A DNA stretch of 64,000 bases, taken from positions 2,261,001 through 2,325,000 of the forward strand of contig NW_026611618.1 in NCBI RefSeq assembly GCF_028009165.1, read 5' to 3'. How positions within the stretch are numbered: position 1 is the stretch's first letter; each line of letters opens with the position of its first letter. The translations under genes were made by a program, and so were the position numbers. The stretch is from Akanthomyces muscarius (Eukaryota > Ascomycota > Sordariomycetes > Hypocreales > Cordycipitaceae). Of this stretch, positions 1 through 12,989 are shown piece by piece. Under the pieces are notes generated by a model that saw only the letters and a program-made list of their open reading frames with translations, was not told where the DNA came from and ran no database searches.

Positions 1-491
1 CGGAGGTGCCACCAAAAGACGGAACAAGAGGCAAATAATGGAGGGGCGTAGGCCTAGATCACCAAAGAGGGCGTCCATGTCCAGAAACATTCATGTAGGA
101 GGGCTGGAGGTTGGAGGGTCCGAAGCCGACGTGGATGGGGCGGCGACATGGGGATTGGCCGTCTTTGGCGTTGCAACTCGAGATTCTGGTTTCTTGCCAA
201 CATGGTTTTCCATCTGCAGCCACTGGGGGGGTATCTCAAACCGTTTCGTCAGCCGCGGAGGATTTTCTTTTTTTGCTTTTGCTGTTTCCAAGCTTACTGG
301 TAGTTTATTTTAGCAGGTTTTTGTTTAGCAGCCTCGGATGACTGGAAATGGCCTGGCCTGGCAACTGGATGGGCGACACGAGCGACGGGCGGACGAGGCC
401 ATCAGGCGCCCGCCGCCTACTAGTGAGCCCGCTAACAGCCTGGAACCCGCTACAGCCTGGAACCACCTACAGCCGCTACCCACCTCAGTAA

Positions 492-503
492 CTACCTAGG
501 TAG
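492..503. repeat. CCTAGG-centred perfect palindrome
   Basis: CTACCTAGGTAG reads the same on both strands and sits inside a longer run of CCTA/TAGG words (about 480-516). Similar palindromes recur at 5661-5676, 6529-6538 and 56153-56160, all in intergenic DNA. Confidence 0.7.
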
Positions 504-3500
504 GTACCTAAGGTACAGAAACCTCATGGGCTCACAGGCTCACGGACGTCCAAGCTCTACACCAGTGCCTGATGTCGCTCGCCTGCTTTTGTATCAGGTC
601 GACCCCAGACTTAACAGTATGCTGCGTTTGCCCGACAGGAAATTGCCTCGCTCTGCATACTTGTAATTAACGGGGATTCATCTGCATGCAAGCTTGCTTC
701 ATGCATCTGCCTCTCATCAATTGTCCCCCCCCTCCTTGCCACCCATCGCCAACCGTCACGGACATTCTCCGGTCCCTTCCTCGTCCTTTCTCGTCTAATA
801 AATACCAGTACGCTCACTGTCCCGATGCTCAATGTACGACACACACCTTCTCGAACCAAAGCACTCACCCAACACGACTCTCGTCGTCTGCTCTCGTAAT
901 TTCCTCACTCGCCTCAGCAGCCCAATCCATCCATCCAATGAGGCTGGCCGTTCGGGGCTTCGGCTCTCTTTCGCCTGCCACGAAAATTTTGATGCCAACG
1001 TCGTCTGCATTAGCTGCGGAACGTGCATGCGGCTTGCCATGCATGCCAGGGTGTGCCGCATGTCATTTTAAGCAGAGCCCTGGACTTTATGCAGACCACC
1101 ACCGTCGTTTCTGCAAAAATTAAAGGGATCAGCAAAAACTGATCTACTCCGAGTCGGTCCAGATCCCGCGAATAAACTGCCGAGTAATATGTAGAGTGGT
1201 GTGCAGCAGCCCCCCAAATTCGCCCCTTCAGCTACAGGACAAGATTTCCAACGTTGGCCGACCGCATCTTCATCGGGCAGCCATCCTGTTTGCTCGTGGC
1301 ACGAGCCCGACCCCCCAAACCCCTCACAGAGCATTTCGGTGAGCTATCCGTACTGACTGCGCATCACACATCCCTGTCTGTGCGTCTACTGGTACAGTTA
1401 CTGATATGCCAGCACTGCCCTTCTGCTGCCAGCTAGCCCGTCACCAAGACCCATCTGCCAGCTGCTCAGCGAGCTAGACGATGGAATTCGACTTCGTATT
1501 TCAACGTGCCTTTGTTCCGACAGCAACGCCTAGTTTAAACTCTTAGCCTCGTGTTGTGATGTGGCTTGCAAACTTAAACCAGCCGCTAAAATCACCACCC
1601 CTGGCAAGGCAGAGAGATAGGGCTAGCGACTTTGCCGTAAACGTTCTTGTCTGGCGCTTTGTCCAGAATTCGCTGATCAGAATGATGCTTACGAGATCAA
1701 TGAATCCGGCCAAAGCTGCAACTCTTCCATCAATAATTGGGCCACCACAACGGGACCATTCGCACTCTGACCGACCGTGGCAATTGGTAATGTGCCTGGA
1801 GACACCCTGTCCCCACGATACGAACTCTAGGGCTTGGCCCGTGAGCGCTTCTGAAATTTGCCGGCAACAAAAGGACTGACTAGACGAAATTGAAATACGA
1901 GGAAGCATACAATCACCATTGACAGAAAGCTTGTATTGCGATCTTTGAGTTGCATCGTCCACGTCGGCTCGATGGCATCAGGCATCAGGTCACAATCAGA
2001 CGATATGCGCAGCGATAGCCGAGGTCTAGAACTTGGTCGGGCGGGACTCGTATCATTCATTTCTTCAGTACGGAGATTTTGCTGAACATGGTACTGAGTT
2101 CTGATTGATGGGTTATCTCTCATACGTTGGTTACTGGGATGTCAGTAGTACACGTGGCGTGGGGGCGCCGAGCAGCGCATGGTCTCGGGTTGATTTCGGG
2201 CGGCGTTTTCCGCGCTGGTCCCTGCTATGTACTTGCTGCTTAGAACTGCATGACGATGTCTTATTCACGAGATAATCCTTCTTCACGGGCAAGCACACAT
2301 GCTGAGGAACAAGTGTTTCGGTCGGCTCGTGCGGAGACGATGCGGGCAGGCCGTCCGAGTGTTGATCTTGAAAAGTGGTGGCAAATAAAAGACGACACTT
2401 GTCGTTGCATCGCCAATTGGACGAAGCTATCAAGCCTGGGGGGGGGCCGACTTCAGCGGATAGAGTGAGCTAGGGCATCGGCAGCTTTGTTCCAATCTCA
2501 GAGAGCGAAAAGGTAAGGAAACTCAACACAGACCTCATCTCCGGTCCAGTTGCAAATCATATTAGAGAGACGATAAAACAGAAAGAAGAAAGCGGACACA
2601 CGTAGACTAGTCTGCATAGAAATTGCTCAGAAGACAAATGGCGGTGCAAAAGGCCAAGTATGCCAACATAGGCCAACATTGAGTCGTTGGCTCAACTCCA
2701 ACTCTTACTTCTCTGGCTCATGCCCTTTACCCATAGCTCCCGCAAGACAAAGCAGATGCGCTATACGTATCCGGCTTTTGGATCAAAGTCAGTCTCTTTG
2801 CCGCGCTACGAACCCCGCTCCGGCTTTCGCAGGCCTGTATTGCGTTGACACTCTCGCTGCGAGCGCATGGGCCAAATAACCGAGGCGACAACGGCGGACG
2901 AACCGCGGAAACGACGATGGGCTCAAGCATACAAGTTGCAAACCTTTCAGATTTCGGTCTGATTCATCGCGTCGTCCTTTTTGGGAAACTTCGGAGATGT
3001 AGATGAATGCTTCAGCTGAGCTAACCGAGACACTGATAGTAAGTGCCATAGGGTACTATCAACCGAATCAACGCAAACGAGAAAAACTCTTGTAAAGTAC
3101 TCATTACAGGCTAAGAGAATAGCATGGGGGAGTGCAGAGGGCATTTTGCTACAGGAAGCGAAACGCAGTCACTGGCTAGAGGCCAGTGGCCTGATCACTG
3201 GCCTGACTGCCGGAAGGTGATGAGAGTACGTACCCCGGCCCGGAACAACAGAATGATGGCGAAGCCAAAAACGGCAGAAATAAATTCGTGAGCCCAATGC
3301 ACAGCATAGCAAGTGGACTTGCGCCGGTAACTGCATCGCGAATTGTCATTACTGCTGCTCAGATAAACCGTGCCGACTGGTAAAGCTCGCGTAGTGCAGC
3401 TCCAACTACTCATTGTATCATGTACATATCGTTCTATGGCGAGCCGCAGAATCTTCGCTTATTTGAGCAGCAGGTCACTGGCAGTAGAAAACTATCACTG

Positions 3501-5432
3501 CTACGAATTGAGAACCCCGCATCGGACCTGCTCCTTGGAGGCTCAATGAATTTCTTTCCCGATGGTTGACGGCTGAGACACACACACGGGCGACAGAAGC
3601 CGCGGCTATGTTGGTCGGGTGCGGCTTTTGGCCGAAGCATTGTAAAAACAATGCCGTCACTTACACCATTGCCGACCGAACTTCGGCCCCACCAAGAATA
3701 CTCAATCTACAGTGTTATACATTGGCCAAGGTGGTCTTAAAGAGGGTGTTCGTGGCGGCCTCTGGCCTTTCTCGCCTCTGCGTTCGCATCACTAGTTTAC
3801 TCTTTCGCACCATCATACACTGCAACAATCTAGCTGAGAGTAGATCACCTGCCTCGCGCTGTTCTCTTTGCTTGTTGCCTTCCATCGGCGTGCTCCGTAA
3901 CCACAGGCGAACAATGGACGAACCGGGTATCGGCGGCCGAAAGCCCGACGGTGGCTGGTTCTTGCGGACTCTAGGAGACAAACGCCGATTACAGGCCATG
4001 TCTCACTTCGCACCCGTGCGTCTCAGTTTGAAGAAAATATGCAGACCGCATTCGGGGAACAATGGGTGGTGGCGACGGCGTGGCTGGACTGGAATGAAGG
4101 CAGCGCCCGTCATGCCCGCCACGCCCGCCGTTTGTACCTGAAGTGGACAACATTCCTCCGCGCGAGCGTGAGACATGCCGGAGAAATTCACATTCTTTCT
4201 GCGCCAATTTTGTTGAAAGCACCCCGGAAAAGAGTACCTTTCGGAGACGCTCTCGGAGACGTTTAACGCTTGACCGAGGCGAATGAGACAGCGTGCGCTT
4301 CTTTCGGTGGCGGGTTAAGCCCCAGGTGTTCGTCCGCATCAAATGCATGTGAATGGAGAGGGCAATTTGTCTCGGACGCCGCGTTGGCTATCATCGAAGC
4401 CATGGTACGGATACTGAGCAGCAAAGGGGCTGCTGATGCGTCTAGAACACCACACGCATCTCGCTAGCAAGGCGTGGGTGAAGAACCAGATACGAAGCGT
4501 TGGTTGAGAACAAGTGGGCGTTGGTGGGTAAGAAAATCACCCGCTTGCTGTCCAAAGCAGAAAGACGGAAGAGTCCTGTCTGCTACTGCTTTGTGCCACA
4601 AGAAGACAATGGCGGTTCGTGAGCAGAAAGGGTAGTTCATCGTTGTCGTGCTGCCCTGTTGGTTTTTTATGTGTGGCATGGCACAACGGGCGCTTCGACC
4701 CTTTTTCTTTCAGCCACGCGCCGCCGAGTAAATAGCGGTATGGCAAACAAAGAGCAAGAAGAGAAAGAAGGGAGCCGAAGGGGGCGCGGAAATCCGGCTC
4801 TGCGCTCATTTTTAACAGATGGCCACTGGCTCGAGCCCGGCTCCAAGAGCCGACGAGGCGGCACTGGGCTGCCGTGCCGGCGGAGCCCCCCTGGTCAAGT
4901 TCAAGGGCGAAGGGTGATGCCGATATGCCGGGCGTGGTCGTGGCTTGCACATTCGTTGCCGGTATCCTACTCAGTATCGTCGAGGCTCGCGAGATGCCCA
5001 CCTCGCGTGAACTTGCTCGATTGCCACCGACATTGGACAAATATAGAATTGTACCAATCTGGTTTGGGAAAAGTTGCTCACGGGTGGCACTCTTGGCACT
5101 TCAGTATTATTCGGGGGAGGCAAAAAAGGCCAAGAAGCGCGAATCGTCATTCTTCCCGGGGACCGACCAGTAGCTCACCAAAGTAGATAAAAATAGGCAC
5201 AGGGCTACGGGAATGACGTTACTTAGCGCGCGATGGAAGATTTTTCCCCAGCGAATGACTCTTGCCTTCTTCCTTTGGAATCGAGTAAGAAAAACTCAGG
5301 CCAGCGCCTCTGCCCGCTTTCGTTGCACAGCCACCCCGGAGGGATGGGCCCCCACCTGGCAGAGCAGCTGTCAAAGAAAAAAAAGAAATACGAACTGGCA
5401 TGCAGAGCGGCCCAGAATGACGCTAGTTTGTG

Positions 5433-5460
5433 TTTCTCTCTCTCTCTCTCTTTCTCTTTT
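5433..5460. repeat. CT dinucleotide microsatellite
   Basis: A run of about nine CT units followed by a T/C-rich tail. It lies in non-coding DNA. Confidence 0.85.
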
Positions 5461-5660
5461 CTATTCTAGTGAGAGATGTCTCGGTGCTGCGCCCGAAGGA
5501 TGCCGTATTTCTTCGTCTATCGACCAGTCATGATATTTTTAGGTTTTTTAATGCTGGAACGTTACCAGTCACGATATAGATGATGGCTAGATTGCAGGCG
5601 TCACCCGCGATACCTAGCCCGTGCCTAGATACCGAGTACACAAGTGCCTACCTAGTAGCC

Positions 5661-5676
5661 ACCTGCCTAGGCAGGT
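5661..5676. repeat. 16-bp perfect palindrome with CCTAGG core
   Basis: ACCTGCCTAGGCAGGT is a perfect 16-bp inverted repeat, the longest of the CCTAGG-centred palindromes seen in this window. Confidence 0.75.
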
Positions 5677-6528
5677 TGGCAGGGTCGTCTCCGTGCTAAA
5701 CCTGTTACAATGGAGGATGGTAGTGAGACTCGGCGCTGTAGTTTGCCACCCAATCAATTAGCAGGTCCTCCCAAAAGGTGTTCTTTTTCGCTAGCTGTGG
5801 CTGGTTGGCTACTGGCGCGTGACGAGTGACGAGTGTTTCAACCATCTCGGGGCGCCTCCAGCCTTTGCTTTTCTTTTTGTATTTTCTTTTGCGCCCACTC
5901 GGCGTCTAGACGCCGAAGAACCACGCAGCGTTATTGTGTGGAATTCATCTTGTCAAAACTGTAATTGAAGAAGAAATAATTACTAGCCTGGCCAAGGAAA
6001 ATCGTCAAGCACACCGCTCGACTGCGAAGGTTGTCCCGGTACCTGCAGCAAGGGTACATTTGATGGCGGACCACATCTGCTGTACGAGGGGTGATCTGCT
6101 GGCTGACTGCCTGTGCAGGCTTTGTTGCAAAAGGCTCTGCTGGTTGCACCGTGGCGTTGCACAGTGATCGAGGGAGGGGGGGGGGTTGGAGGGGCGTCCT
6201 TCGGTGCCTGCTGCTCCCGTGCCACCCTTTGTTGCTTTTCGAGCGCAACCGCGCACTCTGGACGGGCCGGCGCACGCTAACGGGGACGGTGCCACGCAGT
6301 GGTGGCGTTGTCGCGGGGACGCACCCCAAGTGACGCAGAAACAACAAAAGAGAGAAAAGACACTATTTACCGTTTGATATTTTTCTGTCGGCTGCTTAAT
6401 GAGAAAAGAAGAGCGTAAATCTTCGTTTTCAAGCGATGAGCAAATTCATTGCATGTAGACTCGGCCGGCCGCTGATGTGACGGTGACAAATGACCATGGT
6501 GACACTGCCGCAGACGGCACGCCGTACC

Positions 6529-6538
6529 TACCTAGGTA
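6529..6538. repeat. CCTAGG-centred palindrome
   Basis: TACCTAGGTA, preceded by a further CCTA unit. It lies about 0.7 kb upstream of the Crh gene, so a regulatory role is possible but unsupported. Confidence 0.6.
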
Positions 6539-7217
6539 CCAGCGCAACATCTCGTTGCACGTTACCTCGCAGCACATCAAGCCTGTCAGGCGGCTCAGCA
6601 ACGGCAGTACCTGGCAGAATGGCAGGGCCTACGCCACTGCCAGATGCACACTGTGCTACGGGGCGCCCGAGCTCCATTTGGGAGGTCCCCCGGAGACCTC
6701 GAACGTCTCTGACCGTCTGATTCGTGTCGTCAGTCTCGGAGCCTGACTGTGCAAATGGGCTCGCCCTTGAGCAATGCAGGCACAGTGTGCGCAAGCATCT
6801 GCGACAATGCCACCAAGGCACTTGGCCAAAAGGGGTAGTCCCCTGGCGGCGCAGCGGGCATTAGCGGGTGGGCTTCAGCCCCCCCTGGGGCTCGCGGTGG
6901 AGACTGCCAATACGGATGGGTCTTGGCTCTGTCCAGCTTGGCTGCCGCTGACTTGGCCCCCGGAGGTTGGCTCGGGGGGTTTACCAGCTCCTGCCGCATA
7001 ATAAAACACTCGTCTCGTCGCCCTGGCCTCGCCCTGGCTTCCTCTCTCTTGATATCTTCTCTATTCAAACTTCACTTGCTTCTTTCATCTGGTGCTCCTG
7101 TTATTTCCTTTTCGACATATTCTAGTCTCTCGCTATCTATACGACAGTTGTTATACTTGCAACTTTAATTACCTTTGCCTTTCGCATCTCGACAATCGTT
7201 TTTCTTCTCAGCACAAA

Positions 7218-8406
7218 ATGTTCGCCAAGTTTTCCACCGCCGCCATTCTGGCTCTCGCCAGCACCTCCATGGTCGCTGCCCAGACCTCGACCGAGTGCAA
7301 CCCCCTCAAGAAGGGTACGTTTATCTTGTTCGCCAGTTAGCTTACACACGGAGATACTAACAACTCGCACAGACTGCCCTGCTGACCCTGCTTTTGGCAA
7401 GGATGGCATGGACTGCGACTTCACCAAGGGTGAGTGCGATGGCTTCAAGTCCATCGGCACCAAGATCACCTACGACAGCAACGGCGCCACCTTCCCCATG
7501 AGCAAGAAGGGCGACTCCCCGACTCTCCGCTCCGACAATTACATCTTCTTCGGTCACGTCGAGGTCAAGGTCCAGGCCGCTGAGGGCAAGGGCATTATCA
7601 CCTCCCTCGTTCTCCTCTCCGACGACCTCGACGAGGTCGACTTCGAGACTGTTGGCGCCGACAACAAGCAGATCCAGTCCAACTACTTCTCCAAGGGCGA
7701 TGACTCCACCTACAACCGTGGCGGTTTCCACGCTGTCGACAGCCCTCTGACCAAGTCTCACGTTTACGCCTTCGACTGGACTGCCGAGAAGGTTGAGTGG
7801 TTCATTGACGGCCAGTCTGTCCGTGTCCTTAAGGCCTCTGATGTCGGTGACAAGTTCCCCCAGTCTCCCATGCAGGTCAAGGTTGGCGCTTGGGTCGCCG
7901 GTTACGAGGGCAACTCTCCCGGCACCGTCGAGTGGTCTGGCGGTGTTGCCGACTTCTCCAACGGTCCCGCCACCGCTATTTACCAGAGTGTCAAGGTTAC
8001 CGACTACGCCGGCGGCTCCTCCGCCACCGACAAGAAGGTCAAGGAGTACGTCTACGGCGACCGCTCCGGCTCCGCCAAGTCTATTGAGATCAAGCTTGAC
8101 GACGGCAGCTCTGGCTCTGGCTCTTCCTCGTCTTCTTCTTCCGCCTCCAAGAGCGCCACCAGCTCCGCCACCAGCTCTGCTTCCTCTGCTTCTTCTAGCT
8201 CTGCTTCCTCCTCCGCTGCCACCACCATGACCAGCGCCACCTCGTCGACCGCTGCCAACTCTACCGGCCACTCCAGCACTCACTCGTCCGGCCAGGCCAC
8301 CTCTAGCAGCAGCGCCACCCCCACCAGCGTTCCCAACGCTGCCCCCAAGGCCGGCCTCGCCCTCGGTGCCGTTGCCATCGGTGCCTTTGTCGCTCTTGCC
8401 CTGTAA
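7218..8406 (+). CDS. GPI-anchored GH16 Crh-type chitin-glucan transglycosidase
   Basis: Likely a Crh-family (GH16) cell-wall enzyme that links chitin to beta-glucan at the cell surface. Exons 7218-7314 and 7373-8406 (intron 58 nt, tactaac branch site) encode 376 residues. Residues 1-21 form a signal peptide. The GH16 catalytic motif D-E-V-D-F-E lies at about 119-124, giving the two catalytic Glu around the central Asp. A Ser-rich linker occupies roughly residues 250-345. The C-terminus ends in a small-residue then hydrophobic segment typical of GPI addition. The length fits fungal Crh proteins. The motif has Phe where many Crh enzymes have Trp, within normal family variation. Codon use is strongly C-ending and the leader is CT-rich, suggesting high expression. 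Confidence 0.93.
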
Positions 8407-10488
8407 GCAGGATGCTCGTTCACCACTTGATTACGGGATAGTCTTGTTTTGGAGGTCCTTCGGGACATGATTTAATAGTGTACAAATTCGAGCCGATCTT
8501 GTTAATATATAGCGGTCTATGCGCATTGCCAACTAGAGTTCGGCCTCTGAGTTGGGAGTCTGGTTGTATGGGATATCTCGAGAGTTTTGTTCTTTTGTAG
8601 AGCAGTCTGGAAATACCAACTATACGAAGAATCGTTTTCTTTTCACGGGCCATGTGACTGTATCAGTAAATGCAATTGGTGAAAAGGAACGGCTGCAATG
8701 GACTGGTTTCGCGTTTGAGCGGCGGCCGTTGTACAACAGCCCTCGTCTATGAATGAGCCTGCAATTGCTAACCCGGTGTGCTAGCGTTTCGGCAGCCTTG
8801 TCCCCAAAATCTAGAGGCATCTCAGCTGGCCTCCTGGATCTCTTGGTCTTGAGATGGGCCATCTTGTGCTTTCTAGGCGATGACCCCGCCGAAGGGAAAT
8901 TGCACCAGCAACGCGCCAAGCTGCTGCACAAATGCCAGGACCGCTTGCCCTGCACGAAATGAAAACGTCGTGTATCCACTGTGGATGCGGAAATGGCAAT
9001 CAGGAAACCACGGAGTAACTAGACCAGCATGCGAATGACAGCCAAAAAAGGGTTTGCAGTTGTACACGCGTCGTGAGTTGTCTCAGCAGTAGTTTGTCCG
9101 CACCCTATGTACCTTGGTTTGCATGCTGGGCCACTTGTCACGCTACGCATTGTGAAGTGCTTCAAAGAAGAAATTTCCTTTTTTTTTTCCTGTACGTCGT
9201 AAGGCTGATGTGCCGTACTATCTCATCTTGAGCGCATTAAAGACTTTGTGGGAGCCAGAGATTACCTAGTATTCGAGAAACATAAGCCCGAGTTATTAAC
9301 CTGCGGAGGGCATGAAACGCGAAGGATTCGAGGGGGTTCATCCATGCAAGGTACCAAAAACAAGGCAACACAGCATTGTGGAGAGACTGTGGACGCTGAC
9401 AGGCTACAGGCGTCACGCACCAACCAACCACCTTGCTTGCCACTTGCCAAGCTGCCACCCACCCACCCACCCAACTGCCCAACCCCCCCTGGCCAGACAG
9501 TAACTACCAAAAAAAGGCAGCCAAAAAGGCGCGCGAACTGGCGTGCAAAACACATGGCCAATTTTACTATCGACCCCGCCTGGGAAACGGTGATGATGCG
9601 CACCCGGCTGCACGCCTTAATTGTGGATTTTCTTTTCTTCTTCACCATGCAAAAAAATTCAAAATTCAAAACCATCCAGGTGGTCATGGACGAGATGGGA
9701 TGGACGATTCTCTGGTGGTTGTAGCAAGGGGGGGCGTGTACATCCCCCATCTGTATTTGTCCTGCAAGGCGACCGGCTCAGATGCATAGCAAGGGGCGCG
9801 TGTGTGCTGCATCAAGGTGTGAGCTTTCCTCACAAGCGTGGAAAAGTTTCGTTTTGTACATTAGGGAGACAACCCCCCTCTATTTCTCCCTAGCAGTCGA
9901 GCCGTCTCAATTTTAAGGGTTTCAAAGCCCATGTTGGGGTCAGCAGCATGTTGCAGACTGTAGGTGGCCTCGTAGTGTCACGATCGATTTGAGCCATCAC
10001 GCTGGGCCGCGATCGTGGTGGTGTTGTAGCCCCAGATGACCTCAAATGCAACTGTCTTGACTTTAGTGATGTACATTCGTTCATGATACTTTTCTTCGGG
10101 CATTGCCTTCTTTCGGCGAATGCCTGCAAGAGATGTGAGGGATAATGAAGGATCTGCCAGTCATGTCGCATGTCTTTCCTTCGCCGCACTTGGCAGTCGG
10201 CGAATACTTGTTGTATCGGCACTTTAATGTTGGCGACTGCGATCTTTTCTCTTCCACATTGCTGGATAGAACACGCAAAAATTTCAAAAGTCTATTATTT
10301 GCCACATATCTTCATCATATACACTGCTTGCGATTGCCCCCCCGTCTTTCGGCGGGCCGCAGGCTCTAAATCAACGCTTCACTCTCATGTATTCTCATCT
10401 CATCATCAACCGCCGCGCTTCCATACCACTTGCGTCCAAAACACAGACACAGCTTCAAATCAATGTTGGTCATGTCGCAGTAGACAGT
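8407..10488. other. Intergenic region without supportable gene
   Basis: Frames of 60-160 codons occur on both strands near 8.6-9.8 kb but overlap each other and have no recognisable motif. A CCCA-type simple repeat lies near 9457-9475. The last part is 3' flank of the minus-strand VOC gene. Confidence 0.5.
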
Positions 10489-10945
10489 CTAAGGAGCGTG
10501 GTGGTGGACAGCCTCAATGTTGTTGCCGACGGGGTCCGTAATGTACGCGGCGTAGTAGTCGGGGTGGTACTGGGTGCGAACGCCGGGAGCACCGTTGTCC
10601 TTGCCACCGGCGGCAAGCGCGGCGGCGTGGAAGGCATCGACGACACCACGGTCTGTGTTTGGGCCAGTTAGAATACCGAAGAAGGGTGTATTGACAAGGA
10701 CAAGAAAAAAGAAGGAACACACTCTCGGCGCGGAAGGCAACGTGCATCTCAATGGGAGCGTCACTGGAAGCGAGCCACAGGTCGGCGGCGCCAGTGGGGC
10801 CAGACTTGAGACCGAGTCCGGCAACAACGTCGCCGACAGAGTGACGGAGCTCGTAGTCGAGCGACTTGAGCACCTCGGTGTAAAACTTGAGCGTCTCCTG
10901 GTACTTGTCGGCAGGGACCTTGAGAACCATGTGATCAATAGCCAT
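10489..10945 (-). CDS. Glyoxalase/VOC-superfamily protein
   Basis: Small single-domain member of the vicinal-oxygen-chelate fold (glyoxalase/bleomycin-resistance/dioxygenase). Exons 10945-10723 and 10652-10489 on the minus strand (intron 70 nt) encode 128 residues. The N-terminus has the usual beta-strand with a metal-ligand-like His at residue 5 (A-I-D-H). The C-terminus carries the G-N-N-I-E-A-V strand with a Glu in the second metal position. Joining at this site restores the family stretch A-E-N-R-G-V-V-D-A-F. Cytosolic, since no targeting signal is seen. The substrate cannot be inferred; fungal members of this subgroup are mostly uncharacterised. An upstream in-frame start at 11086 would add 47 residues of poor coding character, so the internal ATG was preferred. 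Confidence 0.85.
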
Positions 10946-12989
10946 TGTTGCGGCTGTGTGGAGGAGTCTGTGATGTGAAGTGGTAGTATAAACTTGTTGT
11001 ATAAGAGGATGAGGAATAACACAGCTCTGGACTTCGGTGAGGATGATGCTATACTTTATATCTCTCGACTGTCCAGCCCTGTACAAGTCACCGCCGGAAT
11101 TCGGCCTTGGGCAGGCGAGGTCTACAACGCGGAGATGGTGTTTCTACGATAAACGAGACGAGATACATCTACGCTCTGCGCTGGTGATATGCAGGGACAG
11201 GTATCAAAAGGAATCGCGGTGAGATTGCGCACGCCGAGCGTGGAAGAACGAATAGCGAATGGACGAATGAGACGACGCCGTGGCTCCCCGCGCCACTACG
11301 CCTTGGCCCCAGCTCGACGGCTCGCCAGTGCCCAAGAAGGACTAATTTGCCGTGTCAGCGTCGCAGTGCGCCTCCCAATGTCTCGATAGCATGCGCTGCA
11401 TCGCCTTGTTCTAAAATCTGCAGTAATCGCCGTGAGTGGTTCTGCTTTGATCTTAATTTCCTTTCGAATCCCGTGAGGCAAAATGGCACACCGCTTTCGC
11501 TGGGCCTTTGTTCGAACCGGTGGTACTTGTGATGCCTGCATGGATGATTGCGACTGCATATTGTGCCCCGTGCGAGCGACGAGGCGATAGTTATGGCTGA
11601 GAAGGGAATGGAATATGCTGCCAGCTTACAGTCATATCATTTCTATATCAGGAAATGTGGGCGGATTGGACGGCAGATATCGAGACATATCAGTGGGCAG
11701 CGTTCGCTGTCGAGGGCCACCATGTTTAGCTTTTCATTTCCAAGAATAGCCCGCACAAGGTTCGCGCCATCTCCCGTCGGCAGTGGCTGATGTACAAACC
11801 CGTCCTATCTGTGATGCTCAGGCGGAATCGTTGTTTTTATCGTCTGCCAGTCGTCATCCAGTTCCTGCAGGTGGCTGTGTGCTTGTCCTGCTGACTTGAT
11901 TTTGGGTTTGGCGGGGTGTCCCGCGCAAGCACTAGCGAGGACCCCTCGAGAGGGCTGCTGCCTGCCTGTCCGTCCCGCCCCTCCAAGAGGACCTGGCAGC
12001 AAACAGCAGGAAGAAATGGACTGAAGGTTGTGACGAGTGATGTGTGGCAAGCCGTTCGATTCAGTTGTCTGTTGATCGGTCGCTACTGGCTGATTGATGG
12101 CTGGTGGTGGTAACATGCTTCGCGTTTGCAAGTGACGTTGTCGGCTGTGGCTTGCACCGGTGGCTGCCTACTGGCCAGTAGTAGCTTGCAGGCGGCCAGC
12201 TGCTCATTCTCGGTGCAGTAGCTTCTTCAGCTCTGAAGTGATGTCGCGGGAAGCTGAAGACTTCTCTCTCACAGCTGCGCCTTGATAGGCAGAAAGATGC
12301 TCGCAGTTTCGCAATTTGCTGGGCGTGTTGCCTCAGCTCTAGCCGCAAGGCTCCTGGGTCTGTCAGCTCTGGCAGAGCTGTACTGGTGTTGCAGCCGTTC
12401 AAGCAAAGGAAATCAAGAAAAGTGAGGACATTGAGACCAAGAAACGCCAACAAGATTAGTTTTTTTTTAAAGGCTGATATAAGGGAGTAAGACAAGAAAT
12501 TGAGTAGCTCTCACCTGCTCCAACCTTTTTGTCAGATGTCACCCCAAGCTCCGGCTTCGTTGTGTCAAATTGTTCCGCAAAAGTGCGAACGGTTCGAGCA
12601 GCCTCATTTTGCCACCCCACGTGCGTGTTCGATCAGCTCGCGTACGTTTCCGTTATCGAAGCCAAGGCTGTATCGTTTGCCTTTTGCTTCCCTCGTCGCG
12701 GGGTCAGTGTCATAAGACTGCGTGGATCTGAGCCCCCAAAGCTTGTTCTTTCCGTTGCACCACATACCTCTGCGCAGCCACCTGCCTACCTTTGGCAGTA
12801 ACGATCAACTGCCGCGCAAACAGAAAATCATCATCTTGTCCGTCATTCGGTTTATAAGCATTTCCTATTCCCTTCTTCTTCATCCACTTCCTCAACAATT
12901 TTCATCTCTCTCTCCATCCATTTTCAGCCATTTCCACATCGTTTTCAATTTCCTAAACACAAGACAGCTCCCATAGCAAATCAATCATC
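10946..12989. other. Intergenic region between divergent genes
   Basis: This 2-kb stretch separates the start of the minus-strand VOC gene from the start of the plus-strand M4 peptidase gene, so it holds both promoters. No reading frame shows coding character. The final 150 bases before 12990 are CT/TTC-rich, like a fungal 5' leader. Confidence 0.55.

Larger units (their letters stand above)
1..7217. other. Gene-poor intergenic region
   Basis: No reading frame here has coding character. The longest frames overlap on both strands, lack family motifs and have no plausible exon structure. The stretch holds CCTAGG-centred palindromes at 492-503, 5661-5676 and 6529-6538 and a CT microsatellite near 5433-5460. 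The last 200 bases are pyrimidine-rich and serve as leader for the gene at 7218. A rapidly evolving or non-coding RNA gene cannot be excluded. Confidence 0.6.

Noticed and set aside
7357..8283. 308-codon frame antisense to the Crh gene
   Set aside because: It is a shadow of a highly biased, C-ending codon set on the plus strand.
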